A DNA stretch of 64,000 bases from Hoeflea sp. (GTDB taxonomy: Bacteria > Pseudomonadota > Alphaproteobacteria > Rhizobiales > Rhizobiaceae), in NCBI RefSeq assembly GCF_030682515.1, contig NZ_JAUXOD010000025.1:1-64000 (forward strand), written 5' to 3'. A program made the position numbers and the translations under genes. Of this stretch, positions 8,475 through 17,929 are shown one piece after another. Position 1 is the first letter of the stretch. Every line of letters begins with the position of its first letter. The notes beneath the pieces are model-generated. The model had not been told where the DNA came from, searched no databases, and worked only from the letters and a program-made list of their open reading frames with translations.

Positions 8475-9398
8475 TCACGCGGACGCGGCTGCCAGCGCCA
8501 CGGCGATGCGGGCGGCGAGGCGGGCATTGTTGAGCACCAGCGCGATGTTGGTCTTGAGGCTTGCGCCCTGGGTGAGGCTCAGGATCTCGCCCAGCAGGAA
8601 GGGCGTGACCGCCTTGCCGCCGATGCCCTGGGCCTGCGCGGAAGCGAGTGCCGCCTCGATGTGGCGGTTGATCTCGGCTGAGGGGATCTCATCGTCCGCA
8701 GGCACCGGGTTGGCGATCAGCATGCCGCCATGGCCGCCCAATTGCCGGCGGGTCAGCTCGAGCCGGGCGATGGCTTGGGCGTCGTCGAGCCGGAGCGGCG
8801 CCTTCAGCCCCGAATTGCGCGACCAGAAGGCGGGCATCTCGTCCTGGCCATAGGCCACCACCGGCACGCCGCGGGTCTCGAGCGCCTCGAGCGTCTTGGG
8901 AATGTCGAGAATGGCCTTGGCGCCGGCCGAGACCACGATCACCGGGGTGCGGGCCAGTTCATCGAGATCGGCGGAAATGTCGAAGCTCGCCTCCGCGCCG
9001 CGATGGACGCCGCCGATGCCGCCGGTGGCGAAGACATGGATGCCGGCGAGATGCGCCGCCATCATGGTGGCGGCCACCGTGGTTGCGCCGGTGCGGCGCT
9101 CCGAGATGGCAAAGGCGAGATCGGCGCGCGAGAGCTTCATCACGTTGCTCGCCTGGGCCAGCGCGGTGATAGCGTCCTCGCTGAGCCCGGCATGCAGGTG
9201 GCCGTCGATGACGGCGATGGTGGCGGGGACTGCGCCCTCGGCGCGGATCGCGGCCTCGACCTCGAGCGCCATGTCGCGATTGCCCGGCCAGGGCATGCCG
9301 TGGGTGATGATGGTGGATTCGAGCGCCACGACGGGGCGGCCGGCGCCGAGCGCGTCGGCCACTTCCTTTGTGGTTTGAAGTGTGATCGATCCGGTCAT
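8475..9398 (-). CDS. psuG: Pseudouridine-5'-phosphate glycosidase
   Basis: 307 residues with the PsuG/IndA fold signatures: VALESTIITHGMPWPGN near residue 24, IAVIDG, TGGIGGVHRGA, FWSRNSG and IANPVP. The enzyme splits pseudouridine 5'-phosphate into uracil and ribose 5-phosphate, letting the cell reuse the C-nucleoside from RNA turnover. The ATG at 9398 is preceded by aggag. The longer open frame upstream overlaps the kinase gene and is not needed. It sits 17 bases after psuK, clearly one operon. Confidence 0.93.
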   Translation of the reverse strand: MTGSITLQTTKEVADALGAGRPVVALESTIITHGMPWPGNRDMALEVEAAIRAEGAVPATIAVIDGHLHAGLSEDAITALAQASNVMKLSRADLAFAISERRTGATTVAATMMAAHLAGIHVFATGGIGGVHRGAEASFDISADLDELARTPVIVVSAGAKAILDIPKTLEALETRGVPVVAYGQDEMPAFWSRNSGLKAPLRLDDAQAIARLELTRRQLGGHGGMLIANPVPADDEIPSAEINRHIEAALASAQAQGIGGKAVTPFLLGEILSLTQGASLKTNIALVLNNARLAARIAVALAAASA

Positions 9399-9415
9399 GC
9401 GGCGGCTCCTGGAGT

Positions 9416-10360
9416 TCAGACCTTGATGGACACGGGCTTTGGCATGGCGGACAGGGCTTGCGCAAGCAGGGCCTGCGACAGATCGGGGCGGACCGGGCCG
9501 CGCACCCCCGCCGTGAGCCGGGCGAGCGCGATGCCGCGAACCAGATTTTCCGCGAGCGATCCGCCCGAAAGCAGGCCGTCGAGATAGCCCGAGGCGAGCG
9601 CGTCGCCGGCGCCGGTCACGTCTTCCAGCCGGCCGAGCGGCGGCGGCGCGAGCACGCAGGTTTCCCCACCCGAAAAAGCCGCGACCGGACCGGCGCCGGC
9701 GCTGACCAGACCGCCGGCGAGCCCGGCATCCCGCAAGAGGGCCGGCCATGCGCCGGGTGTCGCGGCCCGCGCGCCGGTGAGGGCAGCGGCCTCGGCCGCA
9801 TTCATGGCGAGGCAGGCGATAAGCCTGAGGCTTGCGCGCCAGCGCACCACCTTGGCGGGCGACACCGCGATCACCGCGAGCGGCAGGCCGATGTCGGCCG
9901 CAGTGCTCGCCAGCGCTGACAGTGCGCTTTCGGGCAGGTTGGAATCGACCAGCAGCAGATCGGCCGCGGCCAGCCGCTTGCGCAGCCGCGACGTCATCAG
10001 CCGCCGCGCCGGGACCAGATCATAGAGCGCCATGTCGGCGAGCGCCGTGACCAGATTGCCGTCGGGCTCGAGGATGGCGGAGTAGCTGGGCGTGGCGCGA
10101 TCGAGAAAGGTGAGCGGGCAATCCTCGATGCCGGCTTCCTCGGCCGCCCTGGCCACCATCTCGGCCGTCGCATCGCCGCCGCGCGGCGCCACCAGCGTGA
10201 CCGCGTGGCCGAGACGGGCGAGGTTTCGCGCCGCGTTGAAGGCGCCGCCGCCGGCCTCCAGCTCCCAGTTCCCGGGATTGGAGGCACCAGCGCGGTGCGG
10301 GCCGGCGAGCCAGCCCTTGCGGTCGAGATGGGCGCCGCCGATGCAGAGGATGCGGGCCAT
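9416..10360 (-). CDS. psuK: PfkB-family sugar kinase, probable pseudouridine kinase
   Basis: 314 residues. The N-terminus (CIGGAHLDRKGW) and the GGGAFNAARNLARLG motif are those of PfkB/ribokinase proteins, and the C-terminal DVTGAGDALASGYL holds the catalytic Asp and anion hole. Pseudouridine kinases phosphorylate pseudouridine at O5', and the product feeds the adjacent PsuG, so context fixes the substrate better than sequence does. It is divergent from recA, with a 245-base shared spacer. Confidence 0.88.
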   Translation of the reverse strand: MARILCIGGAHLDRKGWLAGPHRAGASNPGNWELEAGGGAFNAARNLARLGHAVTLVAPRGGDATAEMVARAAEEAGIEDCPLTFLDRATPSYSAILEPDGNLVTALADMALYDLVPARRLMTSRLRKRLAAADLLLVDSNLPESALSALASTAADIGLPLAVIAVSPAKVVRWRASLRLIACLAMNAAEAAALTGARAATPGAWPALLRDAGLAGGLVSAGAGPVAAFSGGETCVLAPPPLGRLEDVTGAGDALASGYLDGLLSGGSLAENLVRGIALARLTAGVRGPVRPDLSQALLAQALSAMPKPVSIKV

Positions 10361-10520
10361 GGCTCAGGCCTCCGACCCGGCCGGATCCGGCCGAATCGCC
10401 TGGCCGACATGGCCGTGCCCGCAGGGTGGCCGGCGTCCGGCGATGGATGCGGCGGCGGCGCTGAAACGAAAAAAGAACATGCGTCAGTTTCTCTATGTTT
10501 ATCAGGCACTTCACAGGGGC

Positions 10521-10549
10521 TTGCGCACGCGGAACAAATAGAGTACAAA
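10521..10549 (+). promoter_or_regulatory. Candidate recA promoter with SOS/LexA operator
   Basis: TTGCGC (10521-10526) and TACAAA (10544-10549) are spaced by 17 bases. Within this, GAAC-N7-GTAC at 10532-10546 is one base off the alphaproteobacterial LexA site GAAC-N7-GAAC and overlaps the -10 box, as expected for a repressor. Damage-induced control by LexA is inferred. Confidence 0.65.
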
Positions 10550-10605
10550 TCCGGTCAAGACACACTCATTGCTTGCGATGGCACGATAACCTAAAGGTGG
10601 ACCAA

Positions 10606-11700
10606 ATGGCACAGAACTCTTTGCGGCTGGTAGAGGAAAAATCCGTGGACAAAAGCAAGGCGCTTGACGCCGCACTTGCCCAGATCGAGCGTTCGTTCGG
10701 CAAGGGCTCCATCATGAAGCTGGGCGCCAACGAGGGCGTGGTCGAGATCGAGACGGTTCCCACCGGCTCGCTCGGGCTCGACATCGCGCTCGGCATCGGC
10801 GGCCTGCCGCGCGGCCGGGTGATCGAGATTTTCGGCCCGGAAAGCTCGGGCAAGACGACGCTGGCGCTGCAGACCATCGCCGAGGCCCAGAAGAAGGGCG
10901 GCATCTGCGGCTTCATCGATGCCGAGCACGCGCTCGACCCGGTCTATGCCCGCAAGCTCGGTGTCGACCTCGAGAGCCTTCTGATTTCGCAGCCCGACAA
11001 TGGCGAGCAGGCGCTCGAGATCACCGACACGCTGGTCCGCTCCGGCGCCATCGACGTGCTGGTCATCGATTCGGTGGCGGCGCTGACGCCGCGCGCCGAA
11101 ATCGAGGGCGAGATGGGCGACAGCCTGCCGGGCCTGCAGGCGCGTCTGATGAGCCAGGCGCTCAGGAAGCTCACCGCCTCGATCTCGCGGTCGAACTGCA
11201 TGGTCATCTTCATCAACCAGATCCGCATGAAGATCGGCGTGATGTTCGGCTCGCCCGAGACCACCACCGGCGGCAATGCGCTCAAGTTCTACGCCTCGGT
11301 GCGTCTTGACATCCGCCGCATCGGTTCGGTCAAGGACCGCGACGAGGTGGTGGGCAACCAGACCCGCGTCAAGGTGGTCAAGAACAAGATGGCACCGCCC
11401 TTCAAGCAGGTCGAGTTCGACATCATGTATGGCGAGGGCGTGTCCAAGATGGGCGAGCTGGTCGATCTGGGCGTGAAGGCCGGGATCGTCGAGAAATCCG
11501 GCGCCTGGTTCTCCTACAACAGCCAGCGGCTGGGGCAGGGGCGCGAGAACGCCAAGCAGTTCCTGAGGGAGAACCCGGTTCTGGCCGACGAGATCGAACT
11601 GGCGCTCAGACAGAACGCCGGGCTGATCGCCGAAAAGTTCCTCGAGACCGACCATTCGGGCGGCGAGGATGACGACACGCCGGACGTCGCCGAAATGTAG
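10606..11700 (+). CDS. recA: Recombinase RecA
   Basis: 364 residues, normal length. Walker A GPESSGKT at residues 77-84, the ATP/DNA-binding core with [20 protein letters not shown], the L2-region [24 protein letters not shown], and an acidic C-terminus. RecA forms the filament for homologous recombination and triggers LexA cleavage. The ATG at 10606 has aaggtgg upstream; an upstream in-frame extension would cross the promoter and is rejected. recA followed by alaS is a conserved rhizobial order. Confidence 0.98.
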   Translation: MAQNSLRLVEEKSVDKSKALDAALAQIERSFGKGSIMKLGANEGVVEIETVPTGSLGLDIALGIGGLPRGRVIEIFGPESSGKTTLALQTIAEAQKKGGICGFIDAEHALDPVYARKLGVDLESLLISQPDNGEQALEITDTLVRSGAIDVLVIDSVAALTPRAEIEGEMGDSLPGLQARLMSQALRKLTASISRSNCMVIFINQIRMKIGVMFGSPETTTGGNALKFYASVRLDIRRIGSVKDRDEVVGNQTRVKVVKNKMAPPFKQVEFDIMYGEGVSKMGELVDLGVKAGIVEKSGAWFSYNSQRLGQGRENAKQFLRENPVLADEIELALRQNAGLIAEKFLETDHSGGEDDDTPDVAEM

Positions 11701-11747
11701 GATTTCCCCGTTCCGAGGCCCGGCGAGAGCCGGACCTCGCACCCTTG

Positions 11748-11788
11748 AACCGGTCGTCCGCTCCTTTGGGGAGCAGGCGGCCGGTTTT
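11748..11788 (+). terminator. Terminator after recA
   Basis: Imperfect stem aaccggtcgtccgctcc / ggagcaggcggccggtt ending in tttt. The rest of the 230-base recA-alaS spacer shows no gene. Confidence 0.65.
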
Positions 11789-11930
11789 CGCGTTCGGTGG
11801 TCTGGTGCCGTCTGGACAGGCACCCGGGCGGGGGATAAAAGCGGCGATCCGCCGTGTGTGCGGCGATCTGACATTCGGGCCCCCCGACAGCGATCCGGGG
11901 TGTGGCCTTCCATCTGACAAAGGGTTGATC

Positions 11931-14585
11931 ATGAGTGGCGTGAACGAAATCCGGTCGGCGTTTCTCGACTACTTCCAGAAGAACGGACATGAAGTCGTGG
12001 CCTCCAGTCCGCTGGTGCCGCGCAACGATCCGACCCTGATGTTCACCAATGCGGGCATGGTGCAGTTCAAGAACGTGTTCACCGGGCTCGAGAGCCGGCC
12101 CTATTCGACCGCCGCGACCTCGCAGAAATGCGTCCGCGCCGGCGGCAAGCACAATGATCTCGACAATGTCGGCTACACCGCCCGGCATCACACCTTCTTC
12201 GAGATGCTCGGCAATTTCTCCTTCGGCGACTATTTCAAGGACCGCGCCATCGAGCTTGCCTGGAACCTGCTGACACGCGATTTCGGCATCGACAAGTCGC
12301 GGCTGATGGTCACCGTCTACCATACCGACGACGACGCCTTCGACCTGTGGCGCAAGATCGCCGGCATCCCCGAAAGTCGGATCATCCGGATCCCGACCAA
12401 TGACAATTTCTGGGCGATGGGCGACACCGGGCCATGCGGGCCGTGCTCGGAGATCTTCTATGACCATGGCGAGCATATCTGGGGCGGGCCTCCCGGCTCC
12501 GCCGATGAAGATGGCGACCGCTTCATCGAGATCTGGAATCTCGTGTTCATGCAGTTCGAGCAGGTCTCGGCCGACGAGCGGCTGTCGCTGCCGCGCCCGT
12601 CGATCGACACCGGCATGGGGCTCGAGCGCATCGCGGCGCTGCTGCAGGGCCGGCACGACAATTACGACATCGACCTGTTCCGCCGGCTGATCACCGCGTC
12701 CGAGGACGCCACCGGCGTGCCGGCCGAGGGCAAGAACCGCGCGAGCCACCGTGTGATCGCCGATCACCTGCGCTCGTCCGCCTTCCTGATCGCCGATGGG
12801 GTGCTGCCGTCCAACGAGGGCCGCGGCTATGTGCTCCGGCGCATCATGCGTCGCGCCATGCGGCACGCGCAGCTCTTAGGCGCGCGCGATCCGCTAATGT
12901 ACCGGCTGCTGCCCACGCTGGTGGCGGAGATGGGCCGAGCCTATCCGGAGCTGCAGCGCGCCGAGGCGCTGATCTCCGAGACGCTGAAACTCGAGGAGAC
13001 CCGCTTCCGCAAGACGCTCGAGCGCGGGTTGAGCCTGCTCGACGATGCCAGCGCCGAGCTTGGCGAAGGCGATCGGCTCGATGGTGACACCGCCTTCAAG
13101 CTCTACGACACCTACGGCTTCCCGCTGGACCTGACCCAGGATGCGCTTCGCCAGCGCGGCATCGATGTCGACACCGAGGCGTTCAAGGTCGCCATGGAAC
13201 GACAGAAGGCCGAGGCGCGCAAGCACTGGTCCGGTTCGGGCGACGCCGCCACCGAGACCATCTGGTACGAGATCAAGGACAAGGCCGGCGCCACCGATTT
13301 CCTCGGCTACGACACCGAATCGGCCGAGGGCGTGATCCTGGCGCTGGTGCGCGACGGCGCGCAGCTTGAGGCCGCCGCAGCCAGCGAGCTCGTCGACGTC
13401 GTTGTCAACCAGACCCCGTTCTATGGTGAATCGGGCGGCCAGATGGGCGACCAGGGCACGATTTCCGGCGATGGCTACCGGCTCGAGGTGACCGACACGC
13501 AGAAGCGCGGCGAGGGGCTGTTCGTCCACCGCGCCAGAGTGATCTCGGGCACAGTCAAGCGCGGTGCGGTGGCGCAGCTCGAGGTCGATCATGGCCGGCG
13601 CGCCAAGATCCGCGCCAATCATTCCGCCACCCATCTGCTGCACGAGGCGCTCCGCGAGGTGCTCGGCACCCATGTGGCGCAGAAGGGCTCGCTGGTGGCG
13701 CCCGAGCGGCTCCGCTTCGACGTCTCGCACCCCAAGCCGATGAGCTCCGGGGAACTGCGCGAAGTCGAGGATATGGCCAACGAGATCATCCTGCAGAACA
13801 GCCCGGTGACCACGCGGCTGATGGCGGTCGACGACGCCATCGCCGAGGGCGCCATGGCGCTGTTCGGCGAGAAATATGGCGACGAGGTGCGGGTCGTGTC
13901 GATGGGCAGGGGCGTGCGCGGGGCAAAGTCCAACCGGGCCTATTCGGTGGAGCTTTGCGGCGGCACGCATGTCTCTTCGACCGGGGATATCGGCCTGGTG
14001 CGGGTCCTGTCCGACAGCGCGGTGAGCGCCGGGGTGCGCCGCATCGAGGCGCTGACCGGAGAAGCCGCGCGGCGGCATCTGACCGAGCAGGACGAGAAGC
14101 TGCGGCAGGCAGCTGCGATCCTCAAGGTGCAGACCGGCGATGTGGCGTCGCGGATCGAGGCGCTGATGGACGAGCGCAAGAAGCTCGAGCGCGAGCTGAT
14201 GGAGGCGCGCAAGAAGCTGGCGCTCGGCGGCGGCGGCGAGGGCGGCGATGAAAGCCGCGACATCGGCGGCGTGCGGTTCCTGGGCAAGGTCGTCACCGGC
14301 GTTTTGCCCAAGGATCTCAAGGGCCTGGTCGATGCGGCGAAAGCCTCGCTCGGCTCCGGCGTGGCGGCCTTTATCGCCGTGGGCGAAGACGGCAAGGGCA
14401 GTGTCGTGGTCGGCGTGACCGAGGATCTCACCCAAAAATTCTCCGCCGTCGACCTGGTGCGCGCGGCCGCGGAAGCCATCGGCGGCAAGGGCGGCGGCGG
14501 CCGTCCCGACATGGCCCAGGCCGGCGGCCCCGACGGCGTCAACGCCGAGGCGGCGATCGACGCAGTGGCGGCAGCGCTGAGCTGA
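11931..14585 (+). CDS. alaS: Alanyl-tRNA synthetase
   Basis: 884 residues, full length. Catalytic class II domain at the start ([36 protein letters not shown]). The editing domain carries the zinc-binding motifs HSATHLLH and CGGTH ([31 protein letters not shown]). A coiled stretch and the C-Ala DHHA1 domain follow. It charges tRNA-Ala and hydrolyses mis-made Ser/Gly-tRNA-Ala. The ATG at 11931 begins the conserved [15 protein letters not shown]; the longer open frame upstream runs back through the recA terminator and is rejected. Confidence 0.98.
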   Translation: MSGVNEIRSAFLDYFQKNGHEVVASSPLVPRNDPTLMFTNAGMVQFKNVFTGLESRPYSTAATSQKCVRAGGKHNDLDNVGYTARHHTFFEMLGNFSFGDYFKDRAIELAWNLLTRDFGIDKSRLMVTVYHTDDDAFDLWRKIAGIPESRIIRIPTNDNFWAMGDTGPCGPCSEIFYDHGEHIWGGPPGSADEDGDRFIEIWNLVFMQFEQVSADERLSLPRPSIDTGMGLERIAALLQGRHDNYDIDLFRRLITASEDATGVPAEGKNRASHRVIADHLRSSAFLIADGVLPSNEGRGYVLRRIMRRAMRHAQLLGARDPLMYRLLPTLVAEMGRAYPELQRAEALISETLKLEETRFRKTLERGLSLLDDASAELGEGDRLDGDTAFKLYDTYGFPLDLTQDALRQRGIDVDTEAFKVAMERQKAEARKHWSGSGDAATETIWYEIKDKAGATDFLGYDTESAEGVILALVRDGAQLEAAAASELVDVVVNQTPFYGESGGQMGDQGTISGDGYRLEVTDTQKRGEGLFVHRARVISGTVKRGAVAQLEVDHGRRAKIRANHSATHLLHEALREVLGTHVAQKGSLVAPERLRFDVSHPKPMSSGELREVEDMANEIILQNSPVTTRLMAVDDAIAEGAMALFGEKYGDEVRVVSMGRGVRGAKSNRAYSVELCGGTHVSSTGDIGLVRVLSDSAVSAGVRRIEALTGEAARRHLTEQDEKLRQAAAILKVQTGDVASRIEALMDERKKLERELMEARKKLALGGGGEGGDESRDIGGVRFLGKVVTGVLPKDLKGLVDAAKASLGSGVAAFIAVGEDGKGSVVVGVTEDLTQKFSAVDLVRAAAEAIGGKGGGGRPDMAQAGGPDGVNAEAAIDAVAAALS

Positions 14586-14618
14586 CGCGATCCGCGATGG
14601 ATTGTCCGAACCCCATCA

Positions 14619-14655
14619 AGCGCCCGGGACCTGCTCCCGGGCGTTGTTCGTTGCG
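14619..14655 (+). terminator. Terminator after alaS
   Basis: Perfect stem cgcccggga / tcccgggcg (14621-14643) followed by a T-rich ttgttcgtt, about 35 bases after the alaS stop. Confidence 0.75.
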
Positions 14656-14721
14656 CGCAACTCAGCAAGATTTGTGCGGTCGATGCGTGCTGGTATCGGT
14701 GTGACCGACGGAGGGACAGGC

Positions 14722-15573
14722 ATGACGGCGCAGGCAGGAATCAGGGATTATCGGGCACGGCTCGAACGGGTGCGCAGCCACATTCGCGCCCATCTAGACG
14801 GGCCGCTCAATCTCGACGAGCTTGCCGACATCGCCTGCCTGTCCCGCTTCCACTGGCACCGCACCTATCGCGGGCTGACCGGGGAAACCGTGTGGCAGAC
14901 GGTCAGACGGTTGAGACTGCACCGGGCGGCGTCCGAGCTGGTCAACGGGTCGGACCCGATTGAGGCGATCGCCGGGCGCTCGGGCTACACCAACGCCCGC
15001 GCCTTCACCCAGGCCTTCAAAGCCGATTTCGGTCTGCCGCCGCTTCGCTACCGCGCCGAGGGCGGTCACCGGCGCTATGACAATCCTGACTGGCAGGAGA
15101 CCGACATCATGTATGACGTGCGCATTGAAGAGTATCCCAAGACCACCATCACCGGCCTGGTCCACACCGGACCCTATGTCGAAATCGGCGCGACCTTCGA
15201 TCGCCTCGGCGCAGAAATGGCCCGAAGCGGAGGATGGGGCTGCGCGGCAGGCGTGGCAGCGCTCTATTTCGACGATCCCGACATCACCGCGGCCGGGGAC
15301 CTCAGATCGCTGGCCGGGATCGTGCTCAGGCCGGGCGCGGAGGCCCCCGCCGGGTTGGAAGCCTTCGAGATGCCGGCGGGCCGCTATGCGATCCTGACCC
15401 ACAAGGGCCCCTATGCCGAGCTGTCCAAGGCCTATCAGTGGCTTTATGGCGCCTGGCTTGCACAAAGCGGTGAAAGTCCAGCCGCCACGCCGCCCTGTGA
15501 GCGCTATCTCAACAGCCCGGTGGACACGCCTCCGCTGGACCTTCTGACCGAGATCCACATGCATCTTGCCTGA
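14722..15573 (+). CDS. AraC-family regulator with GyrI-like ligand domain
   Basis: 283 residues. Residues ~10-110 hold the two helix-turn-helix motifs of an AraC/XylS DNA-binding domain (LNLDELADIACLSRFHWHRTYRGLTG, then IEAIAGRSGYTNARAFTQAFKADFG). Residues ~125-280 are a GyrI-like/AraC effector-binding domain (MYDVRIEEYPKTTITGLVHTGPY..., FEMPAGRYAILTHKGPY), as in Rob/SbmC-type drug sensors. It probably senses a small hydrophobic or toxic molecule; the target genes are not evident. ATG at 14722 with gaggga upstream. It stands alone between alaS and a convergent GGDEF gene. Confidence 0.9.
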   Translation: MTAQAGIRDYRARLERVRSHIRAHLDGPLNLDELADIACLSRFHWHRTYRGLTGETVWQTVRRLRLHRAASELVNGSDPIEAIAGRSGYTNARAFTQAFKADFGLPPLRYRAEGGHRRYDNPDWQETDIMYDVRIEEYPKTTITGLVHTGPYVEIGATFDRLGAEMARSGGWGCAAGVAALYFDDPDITAAGDLRSLAGIVLRPGAEAPAGLEAFEMPAGRYAILTHKGPYAELSKAYQWLYGAWLAQSGESPAATPPCERYLNSPVDTPPLDLLTEIHMHLA

Positions 15574-15680
15574 CCGGGCAGGCCGGCGCGGGCAGGGCAA
15601 GGATCGTTCGATCCGCACAGTGGCGGGGAAAGATGGGTGCCGTTTGTCGCGCCCAGGGCCTGCATTGGTAGCGGCGGGGT

Positions 15681-16694
15681 TCAGCCGCTGGAAACGCGGC
15701 TCGTCCGGGGCTCGTAGATCACCGGTTCCTGCCGGATGACCGGGGTGTCCGCCGCAGCGGGCGCGGCATTGTCCAGCGCGAGGCCGGCAGACACCGTGCA
15801 TCGGTTCCGGCCGGCCTTCTTGGAGGCGTAAAGCGCGAGGTCGGCGCCATGGTAGAGATCGGCGGCGGTTCGGGCCTGGTCCGCCATGCACAGGCCGAGC
15901 GAGATCGTCACCTTGCCGCAGTCGGTTCCGGTCGGCGTGTCGAGGAACAGTGTGGCCTCGATCGCGCGCCGCGCCGCTTCCGCGATCTCGATTGCTTGCT
16001 CGGGCCGGACATCCTCGACGATGATGGCGAATTCCTCGCCGCCGGTGCGGGCCGGGAAGGCATTGTGCGGCAGCGTCGCCCGGATCGTCTCGGCAACGGT
16101 CCTGAGCACGGTGTCGCCGATGGCATGGCCGAAGGTGTCATTGAAGGTCTTGAAATTGTCGACGTCGGCGAGGATGAGCGCGGTGGCGGCGCGCCTTTGC
16201 GGATCGCGATAGATGTCCCCCATCCGCGCATCGAAGGCGCGGCGATTGGCAAGGCCCGTCAGCATGTCGGTGTTGGCGATCTGCTTGTAGGTGTTGAGTT
16301 CCCTGAGGATCTGGGTCACCACCACGCCTTCGGAATCGGCTCGTGGCCGCCGGTCGGCCGCAAACTCCATGCTGAGCATGGAAGCCTCGGCGGCTGAAGG
16401 GGTGGCGATCACGCCATAGGGCGGGATGGCGCGGACATTGGAATTGGCCAGGATGTGAAATCCGGTCTTGTCGACGACCACATGCCATCGGCCATCCGTG
16501 GGCACGATCAGGCGCGTGGGCGAGCGCTCGATGCGCCCGCCGACGGCCTTGAAATCCCTGCCCGCGCTGTAGAGCTTGAAATTGGCGTGGTCCATCAGGC
16601 GGACATTGTTGACGCAGGACAGCACGACTTCGACAATGGTCCCCGCCAGCTGCTTGCCCAGATCATACCGCTTGTAGCGTAGTGTGTGTTTCAC
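15681..16694 (-). CDS. Diguanylate cyclase with N-terminal DUF1883 domain
   Basis: 337 residues from a GTG at 16694, chosen because the DUF1883 domain starts there (KHTLRYKRYDLG...). A TTG at 16814 would add 40 unrelated residues. Residues ~5-85 are DUF1883 (VRLMDHANFKLYSAG, GGRIERSPTRLIVP, GRWHVVVDKTG), a small beta-rich domain. A linker leads to a GGDEF domain from residue ~165 (NTDMLTGLANRRAFD, then the active GGEEF signature), so it should make c-di-GMP. No membrane segment is seen. The DUF1883-GGDEF pairing suggests a cytosolic sensor input of unknown ligand. Promoter elements are not clear. Confidence 0.88.
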   Translation of the reverse strand: MKHTLRYKRYDLGKQLAGTIVEVVLSCVNNVRLMDHANFKLYSAGRDFKAVGGRIERSPTRLIVPTDGRWHVVVDKTGFHILANSNVRAIPPYGVIATPSAAEASMLSMEFAADRRPRADSEGVVVTQILRELNTYKQIANTDMLTGLANRRAFDARMGDIYRDPQRRAATALILADVDNFKTFNDTFGHAIGDTVLRTVAETIRATLPHNAFPARTGGEEFAIIVEDVRPEQAIEIAEAARRAIEATLFLDTPTGTDCGKVTISLGLCMADQARTAADLYHGADLALYASKKAGRNRCTVSAGLALDNAAPAAADTPVIRQEPVIYEPRTSRVSSG

Positions 16695-16884
16695 TGCCCG
16701 GGTCCAATGCCATTTCCTGCGACAGCACAATGACACCAGAGGGTTAAGGTTGTCTTGGGGTCGCCTCACATGCGCCAGCCGAATGAGGGCGACTTCGGCC
16801 TGCGGCGCTGTCAAGTAAAGGGGGCCGGGCAGGCGGCGGGCCAGGCGTCCGAATCACGCAGCGAAGAGGATAGTCCTTCCGGGA

Positions 16885-17523
16885 TCATCGGCGGCGATCG
16901 GGCTCGATCTTGTCGCCCTGTCGGGTCCGAGCCTGGGCCTTGCGGACGCCGCGCATAAGCTGCCAGCCGAGAAAGGCCGCGAGCGCCAGCATCGCCAGCG
17001 CCATCGACAGGTTGCCGAGAATGCCGGCCAGCATCTCGATGTTGGAGCCGAAACTGTAGCCGAGCCCCAGGTAGATCGAGATCCAGAGCGCTTCCCCCAA
17101 AACGCTCCAGGCGGTGAAGACCGGCCAGGAAAGCCCGGCGGCGCCGCTGGCGATGTTGACCGCCGAACCCAGAGGCGTGACCAGCCAGCGGGTGAAGAAC
17201 ACGCTGCTCGAGCCCCATCTTTCCATGCTCGGCTCGGCCTTGCGTGCCTTGCGCGCCAGGCTGCCGAGAAATCCCGGACGCGTTTCCGCCGACTGCGCCA
17301 GATAACGGCCCAGCACAAACCCCGCCTGATCGCCGGACACGGTGCCCGCCAGCGCCCAGATGAAGGCCAGGGCCAGGACGGCGTCGCCATTGGCGGAGAG
17401 CGCGCCCAGCGTCAGCAGCGCAAGCGAGGTGGGAAGCGGCGCCCCGGCCTGGCCGATCGCCAGAACCAGCGCCGCGGCGGGCAGGCCGTAGACGGTAAGG
17501 AACTCGAGCAGCGTGTCCGTCAT
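16885..17523 (-). CDS. DedA-family membrane protein
   Basis: 212 residues with five or so membrane helices. It has the DedA/VTT pattern: an N-terminal re-entrant GQAGAPLPTSLALL, the GDQAGFVLGRYLA segment, the conserved FFTRWLVTPLGSAVNIASGAAGL basic/hydrophobic loop, and a positively charged tail. DedA proteins move or flip undecaprenyl phosphate and other lipids across the inner membrane and affect membrane potential. Its ATG overlaps the TGA of the upstream small membrane protein (ATGA), so translation is coupled. Confidence 0.88.
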   Translation of the reverse strand: MTDTLLEFLTVYGLPAAALVLAIGQAGAPLPTSLALLTLGALSANGDAVLALAFIWALAGTVSGDQAGFVLGRYLAQSAETRPGFLGSLARKARKAEPSMERWGSSSVFFTRWLVTPLGSAVNIASGAAGLSWPVFTAWSVLGEALWISIYLGLGYSFGSNIEMLAGILGNLSMALAMLALAAFLGWQLMRGVRKAQARTRQGDKIEPDRRR

Positions 17524-17927
17524 GGCCGTGCGGGCACCGCAGGCGCGACGGGCGGAGCCGGGGGCGGGGGCGGCGCCTCGGCGGCCCGCTCGGCCTCGAT
17601 GGCCGCGATGATCCGCGCCGTCAGCGCGTCGAGCGGCTGGCCCTCTTCGCGGGCGATCCTGATCAGCGGCCGGTGATCTGGCCCCGTCCGGGGCAGGCCG
17701 ATGGCGTCATGCAGCAGCCTGGGCGAGACGCCGTAGGATTTGGCGACATAGCCGATCGTCATCCAGCCTTCGACCGGCTCATCGTTGTGGTGCTGCCAGT
17801 AGACAAAGAAAACGCCGGCGCGGAGGGTGAACACCAGCGCCAGCGTCAATGTCAGCAGAAAGGAGATCGTCAGCCACCGGTTGGTCCGCCACAGCCTCTT
17901 GAGCGTGACGACAGGTCCGGCGGCCAA
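17520..17927 (-). CDS. Single-pass membrane protein of unknown function
   Basis: 135 residues from a TTG at 17927, the best start after the icd stop; there is no ATG before the membrane helix, so the start is uncertain. One membrane segment near residues 15-38 (LTISFLLTLTLALVFTLRAG) is followed by a short helical domain (MTIGYVAKSYGVSPRLLHDAIGLP) resembling a helix-turn-helix or tetratricopeptide-like fold, and a Pro/Ala tail. I do not recognise a named family. It begins 3 bases after icd and overlaps dedA by 4, so icd, this gene and dedA may be one transcript. Confidence 0.65.
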   Translation of the reverse strand: MAAGPVVTLKRLWRTNRWLTISFLLTLTLALVFTLRAGVFFVYWQHHNDEPVEGWMTIGYVAKSYGVSPRLLHDAIGLPRTGPDHRPLIRIAREEGQPLDALTARIIAAIEAERAAEAPPPPPAPPVAPAVPARP

Positions 17928-17929
17928 TC

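Noticed and set aside
16786-16814. TTGACA box on the minus strand upstream of the GGDEF gene
   Set aside because: No acceptable -10 at 16-18 bases.
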